This document shows positions 51,735-58,775 of a stretch of 64,000 nucleotides of DNA, piece by piece. A program made the translations under genes and the position numbers. This stretch comes from Mesorhizobium sp. NZP2298 (GTDB lineage: Bacteria > Pseudomonadota > Alphaproteobacteria > Rhizobiales > Rhizobiaceae), in assembly GCF_013170825.1 (NCBI RefSeq), contig NZ_CP033365.1, forward strand, positions 1,426,001-1,490,000. The letters run 5' to 3'. Numbering within the stretch: position 1 is the stretch's first letter; every line of letters starts with the position of its first letter. Under the pieces are notes generated by a model. The model saw only the letters and a list, made by a program, of their open reading frames with translations, was not told the DNA's origin and ran no database searches.

Positions 51735-52838
51735 ATGTTGGATGATCTTACCGACAAGATCTACGAAGCTGCTTTCGTGCCGGATCTGTGGCCGGACGTG
51801 CTGGAGGGCATAAATGCTGCTTCCACGTCGGTGGGGGGCGCCGTTTTCCTTTTCGCCGACGAGCAGCCGGTGCGCGGAAGAACGGTCCCGTTGTTGCAAG
51901 ACCTGCTAAGCGAGTTTCTCGTCGGAGACACTCTGCAGTTTTCGACAGCGGTTTCGCGCATGTGCGCGGTTCAACCGGCGAGCTTCGTCGATGTCGAAAG
52001 CTTCCTGACGGCCGAGGAAATCGAGAATGATCCGGTCCGTAAACGCCTGCGTGCGCTCGGTATCGGCGCCCATACGTGTACCGCCATTCCGATGCCAAGT
52101 GGCGAACTGGCGATCTTCGTGTTTCAGCGTAGGCTGGGCGAAGGCAATTACGACCGCAGCGGCTTCGATGTGCTCGACAATCTCAGGCCGGCCATGGCAA
52201 GAGCAAGCCTGGTCGCCGCGCGGCTCGGCCTCGAAAAAGCCAGGGGGACTGTCGCGGCCATGACCGCCATCGGCTTGCCGGCGGCGGTCCTCTCCTCGAG
52301 TGGGCGGGTGCTTACCGCCAATCCGTTGCTGGAAGCGATGTCGTCCGTCTTTCTTCCAGTGGCCCTTGGCGGCATGGCTATCGGGGATGCCGATGCCAAC
52401 CGGCTGTTTCAGCAGGCCATCGTCGCGGCACGCAGCGAAGTCGAACCGCCGGTCCGATCGATCCCGATCCCGGCCGCCGCCGGCCGGCAGCCTCTGATCC
52501 TCCACCTCTTGCCGTTGCGCCGCGCCGCGCACGAGATTTTCTCCGGCGCGGACATTCTGGTCGCGGCAACGGCGTTGAGCGCCAGTTCCACGGTCCCCTC
52601 GCCAAGCTTGCTTGCCGGGCTTTTCGATCTGACGCCTGCCGAAGCGCGTCTGGCCGCATCCCTCTCGCAAGGGAAAATCCTGGTCGACGCCGCCGCCAAT
52701 TCGAACATCACGGTGAAGACCGCCCGGACGTATCTGGAGCGAATATTCGCCAAGACAGGGACCGGCCAGCAAAGCCAGCTCGTCGCGCTGCTCAAGAGCG
52801 CGGAATTACCCCAGATAAACATGCGCGAGCAGGAATGA
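51735..52838 (+). CDS. LuxR-type helix-turn-helix regulator, tandem copy 1
   Basis: This 367-residue protein ends in a LuxR/GerE-type DNA-binding domain (LFDLTPAEARLAASLSQGKI, then TVKTARTYLERIFAKTGTGQ). The N-terminal 290 residues (DLTDKIYEAAFVPDLWPDVL and so on) are a conserved rhizobial region without a recognised signal-binding domain; no autoinducer-binding motif is clear. The next gene encodes a close paralog and overlaps it by four bases, so both are made from one message. They probably act as a pair. Confidence 0.88.
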   Translation: MLDDLTDKIYEAAFVPDLWPDVLEGINAASTSVGGAVFLFADEQPVRGRTVPLLQDLLSEFLVGDTLQFSTAVSRMCAVQPASFVDVESFLTAEEIENDPVRKRLRALGIGAHTCTAIPMPSGELAIFVFQRRLGEGNYDRSGFDVLDNLRPAMARASLVAARLGLEKARGTVAAMTAIGLPAAVLSSSGRVLTANPLLEAMSSVFLPVALGGMAIGDADANRLFQQAIVAARSEVEPPVRSIPIPAAAGRQPLILHLLPLRRAAHEIFSGADILVAATALSASSTVPSPSLLAGLFDLTPAEARLAASLSQGKILVDAAANSNITVKTARTYLERIFAKTGTGQQSQLVALLKSAELPQINMREQE

Positions 52839-53929
52839 TCGTCGAACTGACCGATCGTATCTACGAAGCCGCCTTTGTACCCGAGCTATGGCCCGGCGTG
52901 CTGGACCAACTGAGCACGGTCTCCCATTCGGCCGCCGCCTCGCTCGTCCTGTTCCGCGATCGCGTCCCGCCGAAATTCATTGCGACCGATCTGATTGCGC
53001 CAGTGCTTGAGGCCTTCGACGCTGCCAATGGCTGGCAGAAGAGCGAGGAGGTGCAACTCATGTTTTCGATGACGCCGCCTTCGGCCTTTATCTACGACGC
53101 CGATTACTTTCCTCCGGAAGCACTGGAGAGCAACCATCTGCGTCTCGAACGAACCCGACCGCTGGGGATCGGCGGGCAGGTCGGCTCTTTCGTCTTCATG
53201 CCGACAGGTGAGATGGCGCTGTTTTCGACCGAACGATGGCGTCACAATGATCGTCCTTCCGGGGAGGACATGGCGCGCTTGAATGCCTTGCGACCGCATC
53301 TTGCTCGCGCCGGTCTGGTAGCATCAAGGCTTGGGCTGGAACGTGCCCGTGGTACTGTCTCGGCCATGGAGACAATGGGATTGCCGGCTGCCGTCCTGTC
53401 CTCGGCGGGCAGGGTTCTGGTAGCCAATCCGCTCCTGGAAGCGATGCCGGCTATTTTCCGTCCTGCTGCTCTTGGCCGCATGATGATCGGCGACTCGGAT
53501 GCTGATCTTCTGTTCCAGAAATGCGTCGGGGCGATGGTTGGCCATGGGGAATTTTCCGTCCGGTCAATCCCGTTGCAGGCGCAAGAGGGACGGCCACCGC
53601 TCATCATTCACCTGTTGCCGCTGCATCGCTCCGCTCACGATATCTTTTCGGGCGGCGATATCTTAATGGCTGCGACGGCGCTGAGCGCCAGTTCAATGGT
53701 CCCATCACCGACCCTGCTCACCGGCCTATTCGATCTGACGCCGGCCGAGGCGCGTCTAGCCTCGGCACTCTCGCAAGGCATTGCGCTGAAAGACGCGGCG
53801 GCCACGTCGAAGATCACCGTCAAAAGCGCGCGAACGTATCTCGAACGGATTTTCGCCAAGACCGGTACACGCCAACAAAGCCAGCTTGTGGCGCTTCTCA
53901 AGGGCGTTGACCGTTTCTCGGCGCCATGA
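52835..53929 (+). CDS. LuxR-type helix-turn-helix regulator, tandem copy 2
   Basis: This 364-residue protein is aligned along its length with the gene before it: ELTDRIYEAAFVPELWPGVL, ASRLGLERARGTVSAMETMG, LPAAVLSSAGRVLVANPLLE, LFDLTPAEARLASALSQGIA and TYLERIFAKTGTRQQSQLVA. It arose by tandem duplication. The ATGA overlap at 52835-52838 couples translation. A third, truncated relative lies inverted just downstream. Targets and signals are unknown. Confidence 0.88.
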   Translation: MIVELTDRIYEAAFVPELWPGVLDQLSTVSHSAAASLVLFRDRVPPKFIATDLIAPVLEAFDAANGWQKSEEVQLMFSMTPPSAFIYDADYFPPEALESNHLRLERTRPLGIGGQVGSFVFMPTGEMALFSTERWRHNDRPSGEDMARLNALRPHLARAGLVASRLGLERARGTVSAMETMGLPAAVLSSAGRVLVANPLLEAMPAIFRPAALGRMMIGDSDADLLFQKCVGAMVGHGEFSVRSIPLQAQEGRPPLIIHLLPLHRSAHDIFSGGDILMAATALSASSMVPSPTLLTGLFDLTPAEARLASALSQGIALKDAAATSKITVKSARTYLERIFAKTGTRQQSQLVALLKGVDRFSAP

Positions 53930-53965
53930 TCACGGCTTTTATCTTCGGCCCAAGAGCTCGATCGA

Positions 53966-54078
53966 CTACCGGCGTCGCAGCGGCTCGGTGCTCTTGAGCA
54001 GGGCCACGAGTTCGCTTTGCTGTCGTGTGCCGGTCTTGGCGAAAATCCGCTTGAGATAGGTGCGTCCGGTCTCGGTCA
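53966..54078 (-). pseudogene. Inverted 3' fragment of a third LuxR-type paralog
   Basis: On the minus strand the frame ending in TAG at 53966-53968 reads TGRTYLKRIFAKTGTRQQSE and LVALLKSTEPLRRR, matching the DNA-recognition helix and C terminus of the two genes upstream (ARTYLERIFAKTGTRQQSQL in copy 2). The matching sequence starts near 54078 and no intact upstream part is found, so it is a remnant of an inverted third copy. Confidence 0.75.
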
Positions 54079-54296
54079 ATCTGAAGCCGAGCGGCCCGCA
54101 GGCGCCAGATACACCGTCGCCGATCAGCCCAAGCCAAAGGCTTCAGGCCCTCCGCCCGATGCGCCGTCCATTGCCGTACAGCCGAAGGGCGACGCCAGGC
54201 CAGTCAATCCTTAGCTGTCGCGCCATTTGCTGGCCTTCCCAAAAACATTGCGAAACGGCAAGGGAACGGTTATACAGGCCGCGAATTTCCCATTTT

Positions 54297-54334
54297 GGTG
54301 GCTCTAAACCACCGCCCGCGCGGGAACGCGGGCG
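54297..54334 (+). promoter_or_regulatory. Two adjacent hairpins in the trcR leader
   Basis: GGTGG (54297-54301) pairs with CCACC (54309-54313), and CGCCCGCG (54313-54320) pairs with CGCGGGCG (54327-54334). The second stem ends 20 bases before the trcR ATG, next to the AGAAGGA ribosome site. Confidence 0.5.
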
Positions 54335-54353
54335 AACGAGAAGGATTTTTAAA

Positions 54354-55046
54354 ATGGCCAATACGCTGCTGATGCCCAAGGCGACCGCCGTCTGGCTGGT
54401 CGACAACACCGCGCTCTCCTTTGAGCAGATCGCGCAGTTCTGCGGGCTGCATCCGCTCGAGGTCAAGGCGATCGCCGACGGCGAATCAGCACAAGGCATC
54501 AAGGGCATGGACCCGATCATGACCGGTCAGCTGACCCGCGACGAGATCGCGCGCGCCGAGAAGGATCCGAACCAGCGGCTGAAGCTTTCCGACCCCAAGG
54601 TGCGTGTGCCGGAATCCAAGCGCAAGGGACCGCGCTACACGCCCCTGTCGAAGCGCCAGGACCGGCCGAACGCCATCCTTTGGCTGGTGCGCAACCATCC
54701 CGAACTCAAGGACGCGCAGATTTCGCGTCTCGTCGGCACCACCAAGTCGACGATCGAGCAGATCCGCGAACGCAAGCACTGGAACTCGGCCAATCTGCAG
54801 CCGATGGATCCGGTGACGCTGGGTCTTGCCTCGCAGATCGACCTTGACATGGAAGTCAACCGCGCCTCACGCGGCCGCGAGCAGGCGCAGCCGGTCGGCG
54901 ACACGCTGCTGCCCGCCGCCCTGACCGAGCGGCTGGTGCCGGCTCCCGAAAAGCCGAAGGACGAGGATGCCGAACTCGACGCCAATGCCGTGTTCGCCAA
55001 GCTCTCGGCGCTGAAGTCGAAGAACGAGGACACGGACGACGAATAA
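54354..55046 (+). CDS. trcR: Cell cycle transcriptional regulator TrcR (DUF1013)
   Basis: This 230-residue protein is of the DUF1013 family: MANTLLMPKATAVWLVDNTA, LSFEQIAQFCGLHPLEVKAI, ADGESAQGIKGMDPIMTGQL, and LSKRQDRPNAILWLVRNHPE. Two HTH-like segments (FEQIAQFCGLHPLEVKAI and DAQISRLVGTTKSTIEQIR) fit DNA binding, and the C terminus is acidic. DUF1013 proteins are widely conserved in Alphaproteobacteria and annotated as cell cycle regulators. AGAAGGA upstream supports the start. A strong bidirectional terminator follows. Confidence 0.9.
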   Translation: MANTLLMPKATAVWLVDNTALSFEQIAQFCGLHPLEVKAIADGESAQGIKGMDPIMTGQLTRDEIARAEKDPNQRLKLSDPKVRVPESKRKGPRYTPLSKRQDRPNAILWLVRNHPELKDAQISRLVGTTKSTIEQIRERKHWNSANLQPMDPVTLGLASQIDLDMEVNRASRGREQAQPVGDTLLPAALTERLVPAPEKPKDEDAELDANAVFAKLSALKSKNEDTDDE

Positions 55047-55061
55047 GGGTTTCGACAGACC

Positions 55062-55090
55062 AAAAAAGCCCGCTTCGAGCGGGCTTTTTT
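55062..55090. terminator. Bidirectional terminator between trcR and WYL regulator gene
   Basis: AGCCCGCT (55067-55074) and AGCGGGCT (55078-55085) form a perfect 8-bp stem with a TCG loop, with AAAAA before and TTTTT after, so it can end transcription from both sides. Confidence 0.92.
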
Positions 55091-55101
55091 ATTGGGCGAT
55101 C

Positions 55102-55821
55102 TCAGCTTCGCGCCACGCGGTCAGGCGCCATGCCGTAATCCTCGCTGCGCTCTACCGCCCGGTAGAAGTCGGCAAGCTGCTTGCCGCGCTCCGGCTTGAA
55201 GATGCGGCCGGCGATCACCACCGAGGCGATGCGGTCAATGCGGAAGGCGCGGAAGTCGTCGCGCATCTCGCACCAGGCGACCAGCGTCCACACCTTGCCC
55301 CAGAACCAGAGGCCGAGCGGCCTGATGTCGCGCGCGGTGCCGCGGCCGGCCTCGTCCGAGTAGTCGATGGTCAGCACCTGGCGCTTCTCGACCGCACGCT
55401 CGATCAGGTCGATCGCCTCGCGGGCGGCGTCGCTGACCACCCACATCGGCGTGTGGATCTCGGTGCGGGCGATGCGGTCCTTCTCGGCATCGGGCAGCAC
55501 GGCGCCGATCTTGACCAGCGCCTCGTCGGCGGCGCGTGCCATGGCGGCGCCGCCAAAGGCGCGCACCATGCGCGCGCCGGCAACCAGCGCCACGATCTCG
55601 TCACGCGTGAACATCAGCGGCGGAAGGTCGAACCCCTCCCTCATCATGTAGCCAACACCGGCCTCGCCGTCGATCGGCACCCCGGTCGACTGCAGGTCGG
55701 CTATGTCGCGGTAGATTGTTCGCTCGGAAACCTCGAGCCACGTGCCAAGCTTCTGGGCGGTGACCAGACGGCCACCCCGCAGATGCTGCACGATCTGAAA
55801 GAGCCTGTCGGCGCGGCGCAT
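55102..55821 (-). CDS. YafY family transcriptional regulator (HTH and WYL domains)
   Basis: This 239-residue protein has an N-terminal DeoR-like HTH (ADRLFQIVQHLRGGRLVTAQ, KLGTWLEVSERTIYRDIADL) and a WYL ligand-sensing domain (VEKRQVLTIDYSDEAGRGTA, RDIRPLGLWFWGKVWTLVAW). It is the last gene of a minus-strand group with an MGMT-like gene and a DJ-1/PfpI gene, upstream of which two copies of a palindrome lie; it is the natural candidate to bind them. The ATG at 55821 fits the family N terminus. Confidence 0.9.
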   Translation of the reverse strand: MRRADRLFQIVQHLRGGRLVTAQKLGTWLEVSERTIYRDIADLQSTGVPIDGEAGVGYMMREGFDLPPLMFTRDEIVALVAGARMVRAFGGAAMARAADEALVKIGAVLPDAEKDRIARTEIHTPMWVVSDAAREAIDLIERAVEKRQVLTIDYSDEAGRGTARDIRPLGLWFWGKVWTLVAWCEMRDDFRAFRIDRIASVVIAGRIFKPERGKQLADFYRAVERSEDYGMAPDRVARS

Positions 55822-55846
55822 CGTTTGCTTCCCCAGTGGTTCTCCT

Positions 55847-55894
55847 ATGCATGCCGTGGCTCCCAGACCGGATCCACTTGCAGATGACATGCAT
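55847..55894. repeat. Palindromic repeat of the ATGCATG/CATGCAT type, copy 1
   Basis: ATGCATG (55847-55853) and CATGCAT (55888-55894) are inverted ends. The element abuts the stop codon of the MGMT-like gene. A fuller copy is at 56999-57047. Confidence 0.6.
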
Positions 55895-56301
55895 TACGGC
55901 TTCAGTCCTTCGCGCTTGCGCTGCGCGGCAACGAACTCCGCGCCAAAGGACAGTTTCTTCGTTGTCGGCGTCTTGGCATCGAGCACGCGCCAGAAGGGAG
56001 CGATGTCGCTCAGCATCATGCCGCGCTCGAGGTCTTCCTTGGCGGCTTCGGCAACCGTGCGCAGATGATAGCCGACAGTGACCGGACATGTCACTTCGGC
56101 GCCGTTTTCGATGGCAAGGGCGGTGCGCAACGCACGGATATCCATCTCGACGCCTTTCGGGATCGAGCGGATGAAATCGTCTACTTGGCGAGCGGTCGGC
56201 ACCAACATCGGTTGGCCTTCGACCACGTCACCCATCGTGCGCGGCGTCGGTTTCACGCCGTTGATGCCAGGCGTGTTCAGCCTGTCGTTCCAGCTTTTCA
56301 T
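55894..56301 (-). CDS. MGMT/ATL-like conserved hypothetical protein
   Basis: The 135-residue product starts MKSWNDRLNTPGINGVKPTP and ends QRKREGLKP. IPKGVEMDIRALRTALAIEN, CPVTVGYHLRTVAEAAKEDL and PFWRVLDAKTP recall the C-terminal fold of methylguanine methyltransferase-like proteins, without the PCHR active-site cysteine motif. I recall similar hypothetical proteins annotated as MGMT family in Proteobacteria. The start at 56301 is chosen by that match; a longer frame begins at 56346, inside an operator region. Confidence 0.7.
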   Translation of the reverse strand: MKSWNDRLNTPGINGVKPTPRTMGDVVEGQPMLVPTARQVDDFIRSIPKGVEMDIRALRTALAIENGAEVTCPVTVGYHLRTVAEAAKEDLERGMMLSDIAPFWRVLDAKTPTTKKLSFGAEFVAAQRKREGLKP

Positions 56302-56348
56302 CGATCGTCCTCTCGGCCGGCCTTGCGCATTGTCCCACCATCGCACGC

Positions 56349-56376
56349 GCCTCCTGACAGCATACTGTCAGGAGGC
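56349..56376. promoter_or_regulatory. Operator palindrome 1 (GCCTCCTGACAG / CTGTCAGGAGGC)
   Basis: GCCTCCTGACAG (56349-56360) and CTGTCAGGAGGC (56365-56376) form a perfect 12-bp inverted repeat across CATA, 48 bases before the MGMT-like start and overlapping the DJ-1 gene's stop. The same arms recur at 57311-57336. Confidence 0.75.
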
Positions 56377-56958
56377 TTCAGCATATTCCCTGGCGAACAG
56401 CGTTCGCATCTGAGCGAGATCGCTGCTTCTTTCAGGATAGAGCGTCTTCAAAAAGGCAAGGGCAAAGGTGCCAGGCGCCGATCCCGGCGCGGACACGATC
56501 TTGCCGTCGGCGACGGCATGCGGCACGTCCTGATAGTTGCTGTCGCCGGCATAGCCGGCTTCATGGCCGTTGATCCAGTCACGGCCATTGCTGGTATGCT
56601 TGGCTTCCTCGAACATGCCGGCCCGGGCCAGCGCCAGCGTGCCGGCGCAGATACCGCCAACCACGCCGCCGCGCGTTGCGACGGCGTTGAGCAGTTCGGC
56701 GACATCCGGCGGCGCCTTGCCCGCCCACTGATCGGAACCGATGACGGCGACAGCATCGAGATCGGCATTCTCTTCAACGCCGGCCGAGCGGTCAGGCGTC
56801 AGCCGAAAACCGCTGATGCCGGTCACCGGCCTGCCTTCGGGGGTCAGCGACACGGCGCGGGCGCCGAACCATTCAACCGCCGAGGCCGCAAGCAACCCAT
56901 ATTCCCAGTCGGCAAACCCCTCGATGAAAAGGAAACCGATTGTCTTCTGATTGGGCAT
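56368..56958 (-). CDS. DJ-1/PfpI family protein
   Basis: This 196-residue protein has the DJ-1/PfpI fold: TIGFLFIEGFADWEYGLLAA, AVSLTPEGRPVTGISGFRLT, DAVAVIGSDQWAG and the nucleophile elbow GGVVGGICAGTLALARAG with the conserved cysteine. Relatives are glyoxalases, deglycases or regulators. GGAG eight bases before the ATG supports 56958; ATG 57000 lies in a repeat. It lies between two copies of an operator and is probably regulated by the adjacent WYL regulator. Confidence 0.92.
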   Translation of the reverse strand: MPNQKTIGFLFIEGFADWEYGLLAASAVEWFGARAVSLTPEGRPVTGISGFRLTPDRSAGVEENADLDAVAVIGSDQWAGKAPPDVAELLNAVATRGGVVGGICAGTLALARAGMFEEAKHTSNGRDWINGHEAGYAGDSNYQDVPHAVADGKIVSAPGSAPGTFALAFLKTLYPERSSDLAQMRTLFAREYAEAS

Positions 56959-56998
56959 AAGCTCGCTCCATCCCTCGGCGCGCCGTAGCTCTGTTTTC

Positions 56999-57047
56999 AT
57001 GCATGTCGTGCCCCCAAAAACGGGGGCCACTTTTGGGCGACATGCAT
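56999..57047. repeat. Palindromic repeat ATGCATGTCG ... CGACATGCAT, copy 2
   Basis: ATGCATGTCG (56999-57008) and CGACATGCAT (57038-57047) are perfect 10-bp inverted ends, with an inner GCCCCCAAAAACGGGGGC hairpin. This is a familiar intergenic element type of rhizobial genomes, by memory. Confidence 0.75.
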
Positions 57048-57101
57048 TGATATCTGGGCATTGGCGCGTCCACGTCCAATATCGACGTCGAAAAATTCGC
57101 C

Positions 57102-57269
57102 TCAATTGCCGGGGGAGCGACGTTCCGCATACATATCCGGCCAGCCGATATCCTTGCGGATGTCCGCGGGCAGTGCATTCATGAAACGCTGCGTGCGGAT
57201 CTCGTTGCGCATCGTGCGAACCTTGCCGACATAGTGCTGCATGCCGCGCAGAATGGTGAAACCGTTCAT
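57102..57269 (-). CDS. DUF1127-like small protein
   Basis: This 55-residue protein starts MNGFTILRGMQHYVGKVRTM and has the RTQRFMNALPADIRKDIGWP motif, like DUF1127 (LxxLsxxxLxDIGl). GAGGAGAATAGCC precedes the ATG. It lies 42 bases downstream of operator palindrome 2 and upstream of the DJ-1 gene on the same strand; likely regulated together. Confidence 0.82.
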   Translation of the reverse strand: MNGFTILRGMQHYVGKVRTMRNEIRTQRFMNALPADIRKDIGWPDMYAERRSPGN

Positions 57270-57569
57270 GGCTATTCTCCTCTCTCTGACTAAAGGCAGT
57301 ATCGCACATCCCTCCTGACAGCAGTCTGTCAGGAGGATGGCAGGGTTCGCGGCGATAGTTCCGCTTGGTACAGATCCTCGGCAGGCCGTCCTCGAACCGC
57401 AACCTCGGACCAGCACACGGGAAGGAGGATTGTTCACTGTATGAGTGCTTATCAAGGCGCTATTGTCCAACCCATGACGACGGACTGTCGGGATACAAGG
57501 CCTTCAGCGATGGCATCGCAGTTCTGATATGACAGGAGAAAATTCTTCCCCAAAAACAGGGAGACGACC
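57270..57569. other. Divergent intergenic region (300 bp)
   Basis: It holds operator palindrome 2 (57311-57336) and, next to the VOC gene, the half-site TGACAGGAG (57531-57539). No gene is seen. Confidence 0.6.
57311..57336. promoter_or_regulatory. Operator palindrome 2 (CCTCCTGACAG / CTGTCAGGAGG)
   Basis: CCTCCTGACAG (57311-57321) and CTGTCAGGAGG (57326-57336) form a perfect 11-bp inverted repeat across CAGT, with arms identical to operator 1. It lies 42 bases before the DUF1127-like gene. Confidence 0.75.
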
Positions 57570-58523
57570 ATGAGCCTGCAACTGACAGGAATCCACCATC
57601 TGACCGCCATCACCGCCAATGCACCTGGCAATCTTCACTTCTACACGAAGGTGCTGGGCCTGCGGTTGGTCAAGAAGACAGTGAACCAGGACGATACGTC
57701 GGCCTACCACCTCTTCTATGCCGACGGTGAGGCAACACCGGGCACCGACCTCACCTTCTTCGACTGGCCGGTGGGCCGCGAACGACGCGGCACCCACAGC
57801 ATCGCGCGGACCAGCCTCAGGGTCGGCAGCCAGGAGAGCCTAGCCTGGTGGAAACAGCACCTGGCCGCTGAGAACATCGTGACAGGAGAGATTGCCGACA
57901 TCGGCGGCTACCCCGGCCTGGATTTCGAGGATCCTGAAGGCCAGCGTCTGCGGCTGATCAGCGATGGCGGCAAGGGCGGCAGCCACCCCTGGGCGCAAAG
58001 CCCGGTACCGGCCGAGCATCAGATTCGCGGGCTGGGGCCAATCGTCATCAGCGTCCCCGACATCACCAATACCGAGGCGGTGCTGACCAGGGTGATGAAC
58101 ATGCGCAAGGTCCGTGACTATGCCTCGCCGGACGGCGAGGGCCAGGTCCACGTCTTCGAAATGGGCGCGGGCGGGCCGGCGGCGGAGCTCCATGTCGCCG
58201 TGCAGCCCGGCCTGGCGCCGGCAAGGCAAGGCGCCGGCGCGGTTCACCACGTCGCCTTCAGGGCGCCGGACCAGGAGACGCTGCATCAATGGACCGCCCG
58301 CCTGGGCGAATTCCGCCTGCCGTCGAGCGGCGAGGTCGAGCGCTACTACTTCCGCTCGCTCTATTTCCGCGAGCCGAACGGCATCCTGTTCGAGATCGCC
58401 ACGGACGGGCCAGGCTTCACCGCAGATGAGCCGCTGGAGACGCTGGGCGAAAGCCTGGCCCTGCCGCCATTCCTCGAACCGAAGCGCGCCTCGATCGAGG
58501 CCGGCCTCAAGCCGTTGAAGTAG
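57570..58523 (+). CDS. VOC family ring-cleaving dioxygenase
   Basis: This 317-residue protein has two vicinal-oxygen-chelate domains (GIHHLTAITANAPGNLHFYT and GAVHHVAFRAPDQETLHQWT), with metal-binding histidines in IHHLT and VHHVA and the glutamate in NGILFEIATDGPGF. It is related to MhqO/MhqA-type hydroquinone-specific dioxygenases. GGGAGACGACC precedes the ATG. A half-site of the neighbouring operator lies in its promoter. Roles in electrophile or quinone stress are suggested by the DJ-1 neighbour. Confidence 0.9.
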   Translation: MSLQLTGIHHLTAITANAPGNLHFYTKVLGLRLVKKTVNQDDTSAYHLFYADGEATPGTDLTFFDWPVGRERRGTHSIARTSLRVGSQESLAWWKQHLAAENIVTGEIADIGGYPGLDFEDPEGQRLRLISDGGKGGSHPWAQSPVPAEHQIRGLGPIVISVPDITNTEAVLTRVMNMRKVRDYASPDGEGQVHVFEMGAGGPAAELHVAVQPGLAPARQGAGAVHHVAFRAPDQETLHQWTARLGEFRLPSSGEVERYYFRSLYFREPNGILFEIATDGPGFTADEPLETLGESLALPPFLEPKRASIEAGLKPLK

Positions 58524-58593
58524 ATCGCTCCCCAGTCAAGAGCAGGCGCCACGGTCCGGGATCGTGGCGCTGCCCTGTCATTCGCGGATGAAT

Positions 58594-58775
58594 GGAGCGC
58601 TTTGACAGCCGGCCGTGATGCAGGTCAAAAAGGGCGGCATGTCGAAACTCCTCGCGCCCAGGCCATGACCGTCAGCCAGTCGATCAAGCAAACCGGCTGG
58701 GTCGGCCTGGCACAGCGGGGCGATTCCCAGGTGCTGGCTATGTTGGTGCTGGCCGCGATCTCGGCATCGCTGGCC
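58594..58775 (+). repeat. Diverged copy of the small gene at 60242 forming the 5' end of the glycosyltransferase gene
   Basis: Bases 58599-58653 match 60210-60262 (TTTGACAGCCGG, GGTCAAA and CGAAACTCCTCGC are shared). The similarity continues into codons of the glycosyltransferase: VSQSIKQTGWVGL and VLAAISASLA compared with VIQLIKPIGWPGL and LAMAAISLAA in the small protein. Confidence 0.75.

Larger units (their letters stand above)
53930..54353. other. Region between LuxR pair and trcR (424 bp)
   Basis: The left part holds the inverted LuxR fragment. The right part is the trcR leader, with two hairpins listed separately. No other gene is seen. Confidence 0.6.

Noticed and set aside
53898..54137. 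Minus-strand 79-codon frame downstream of the LuxR pair
   Set aside because: It reads the LuxR remnant in the wrong phase; the correct frame shows the truncated paralog.
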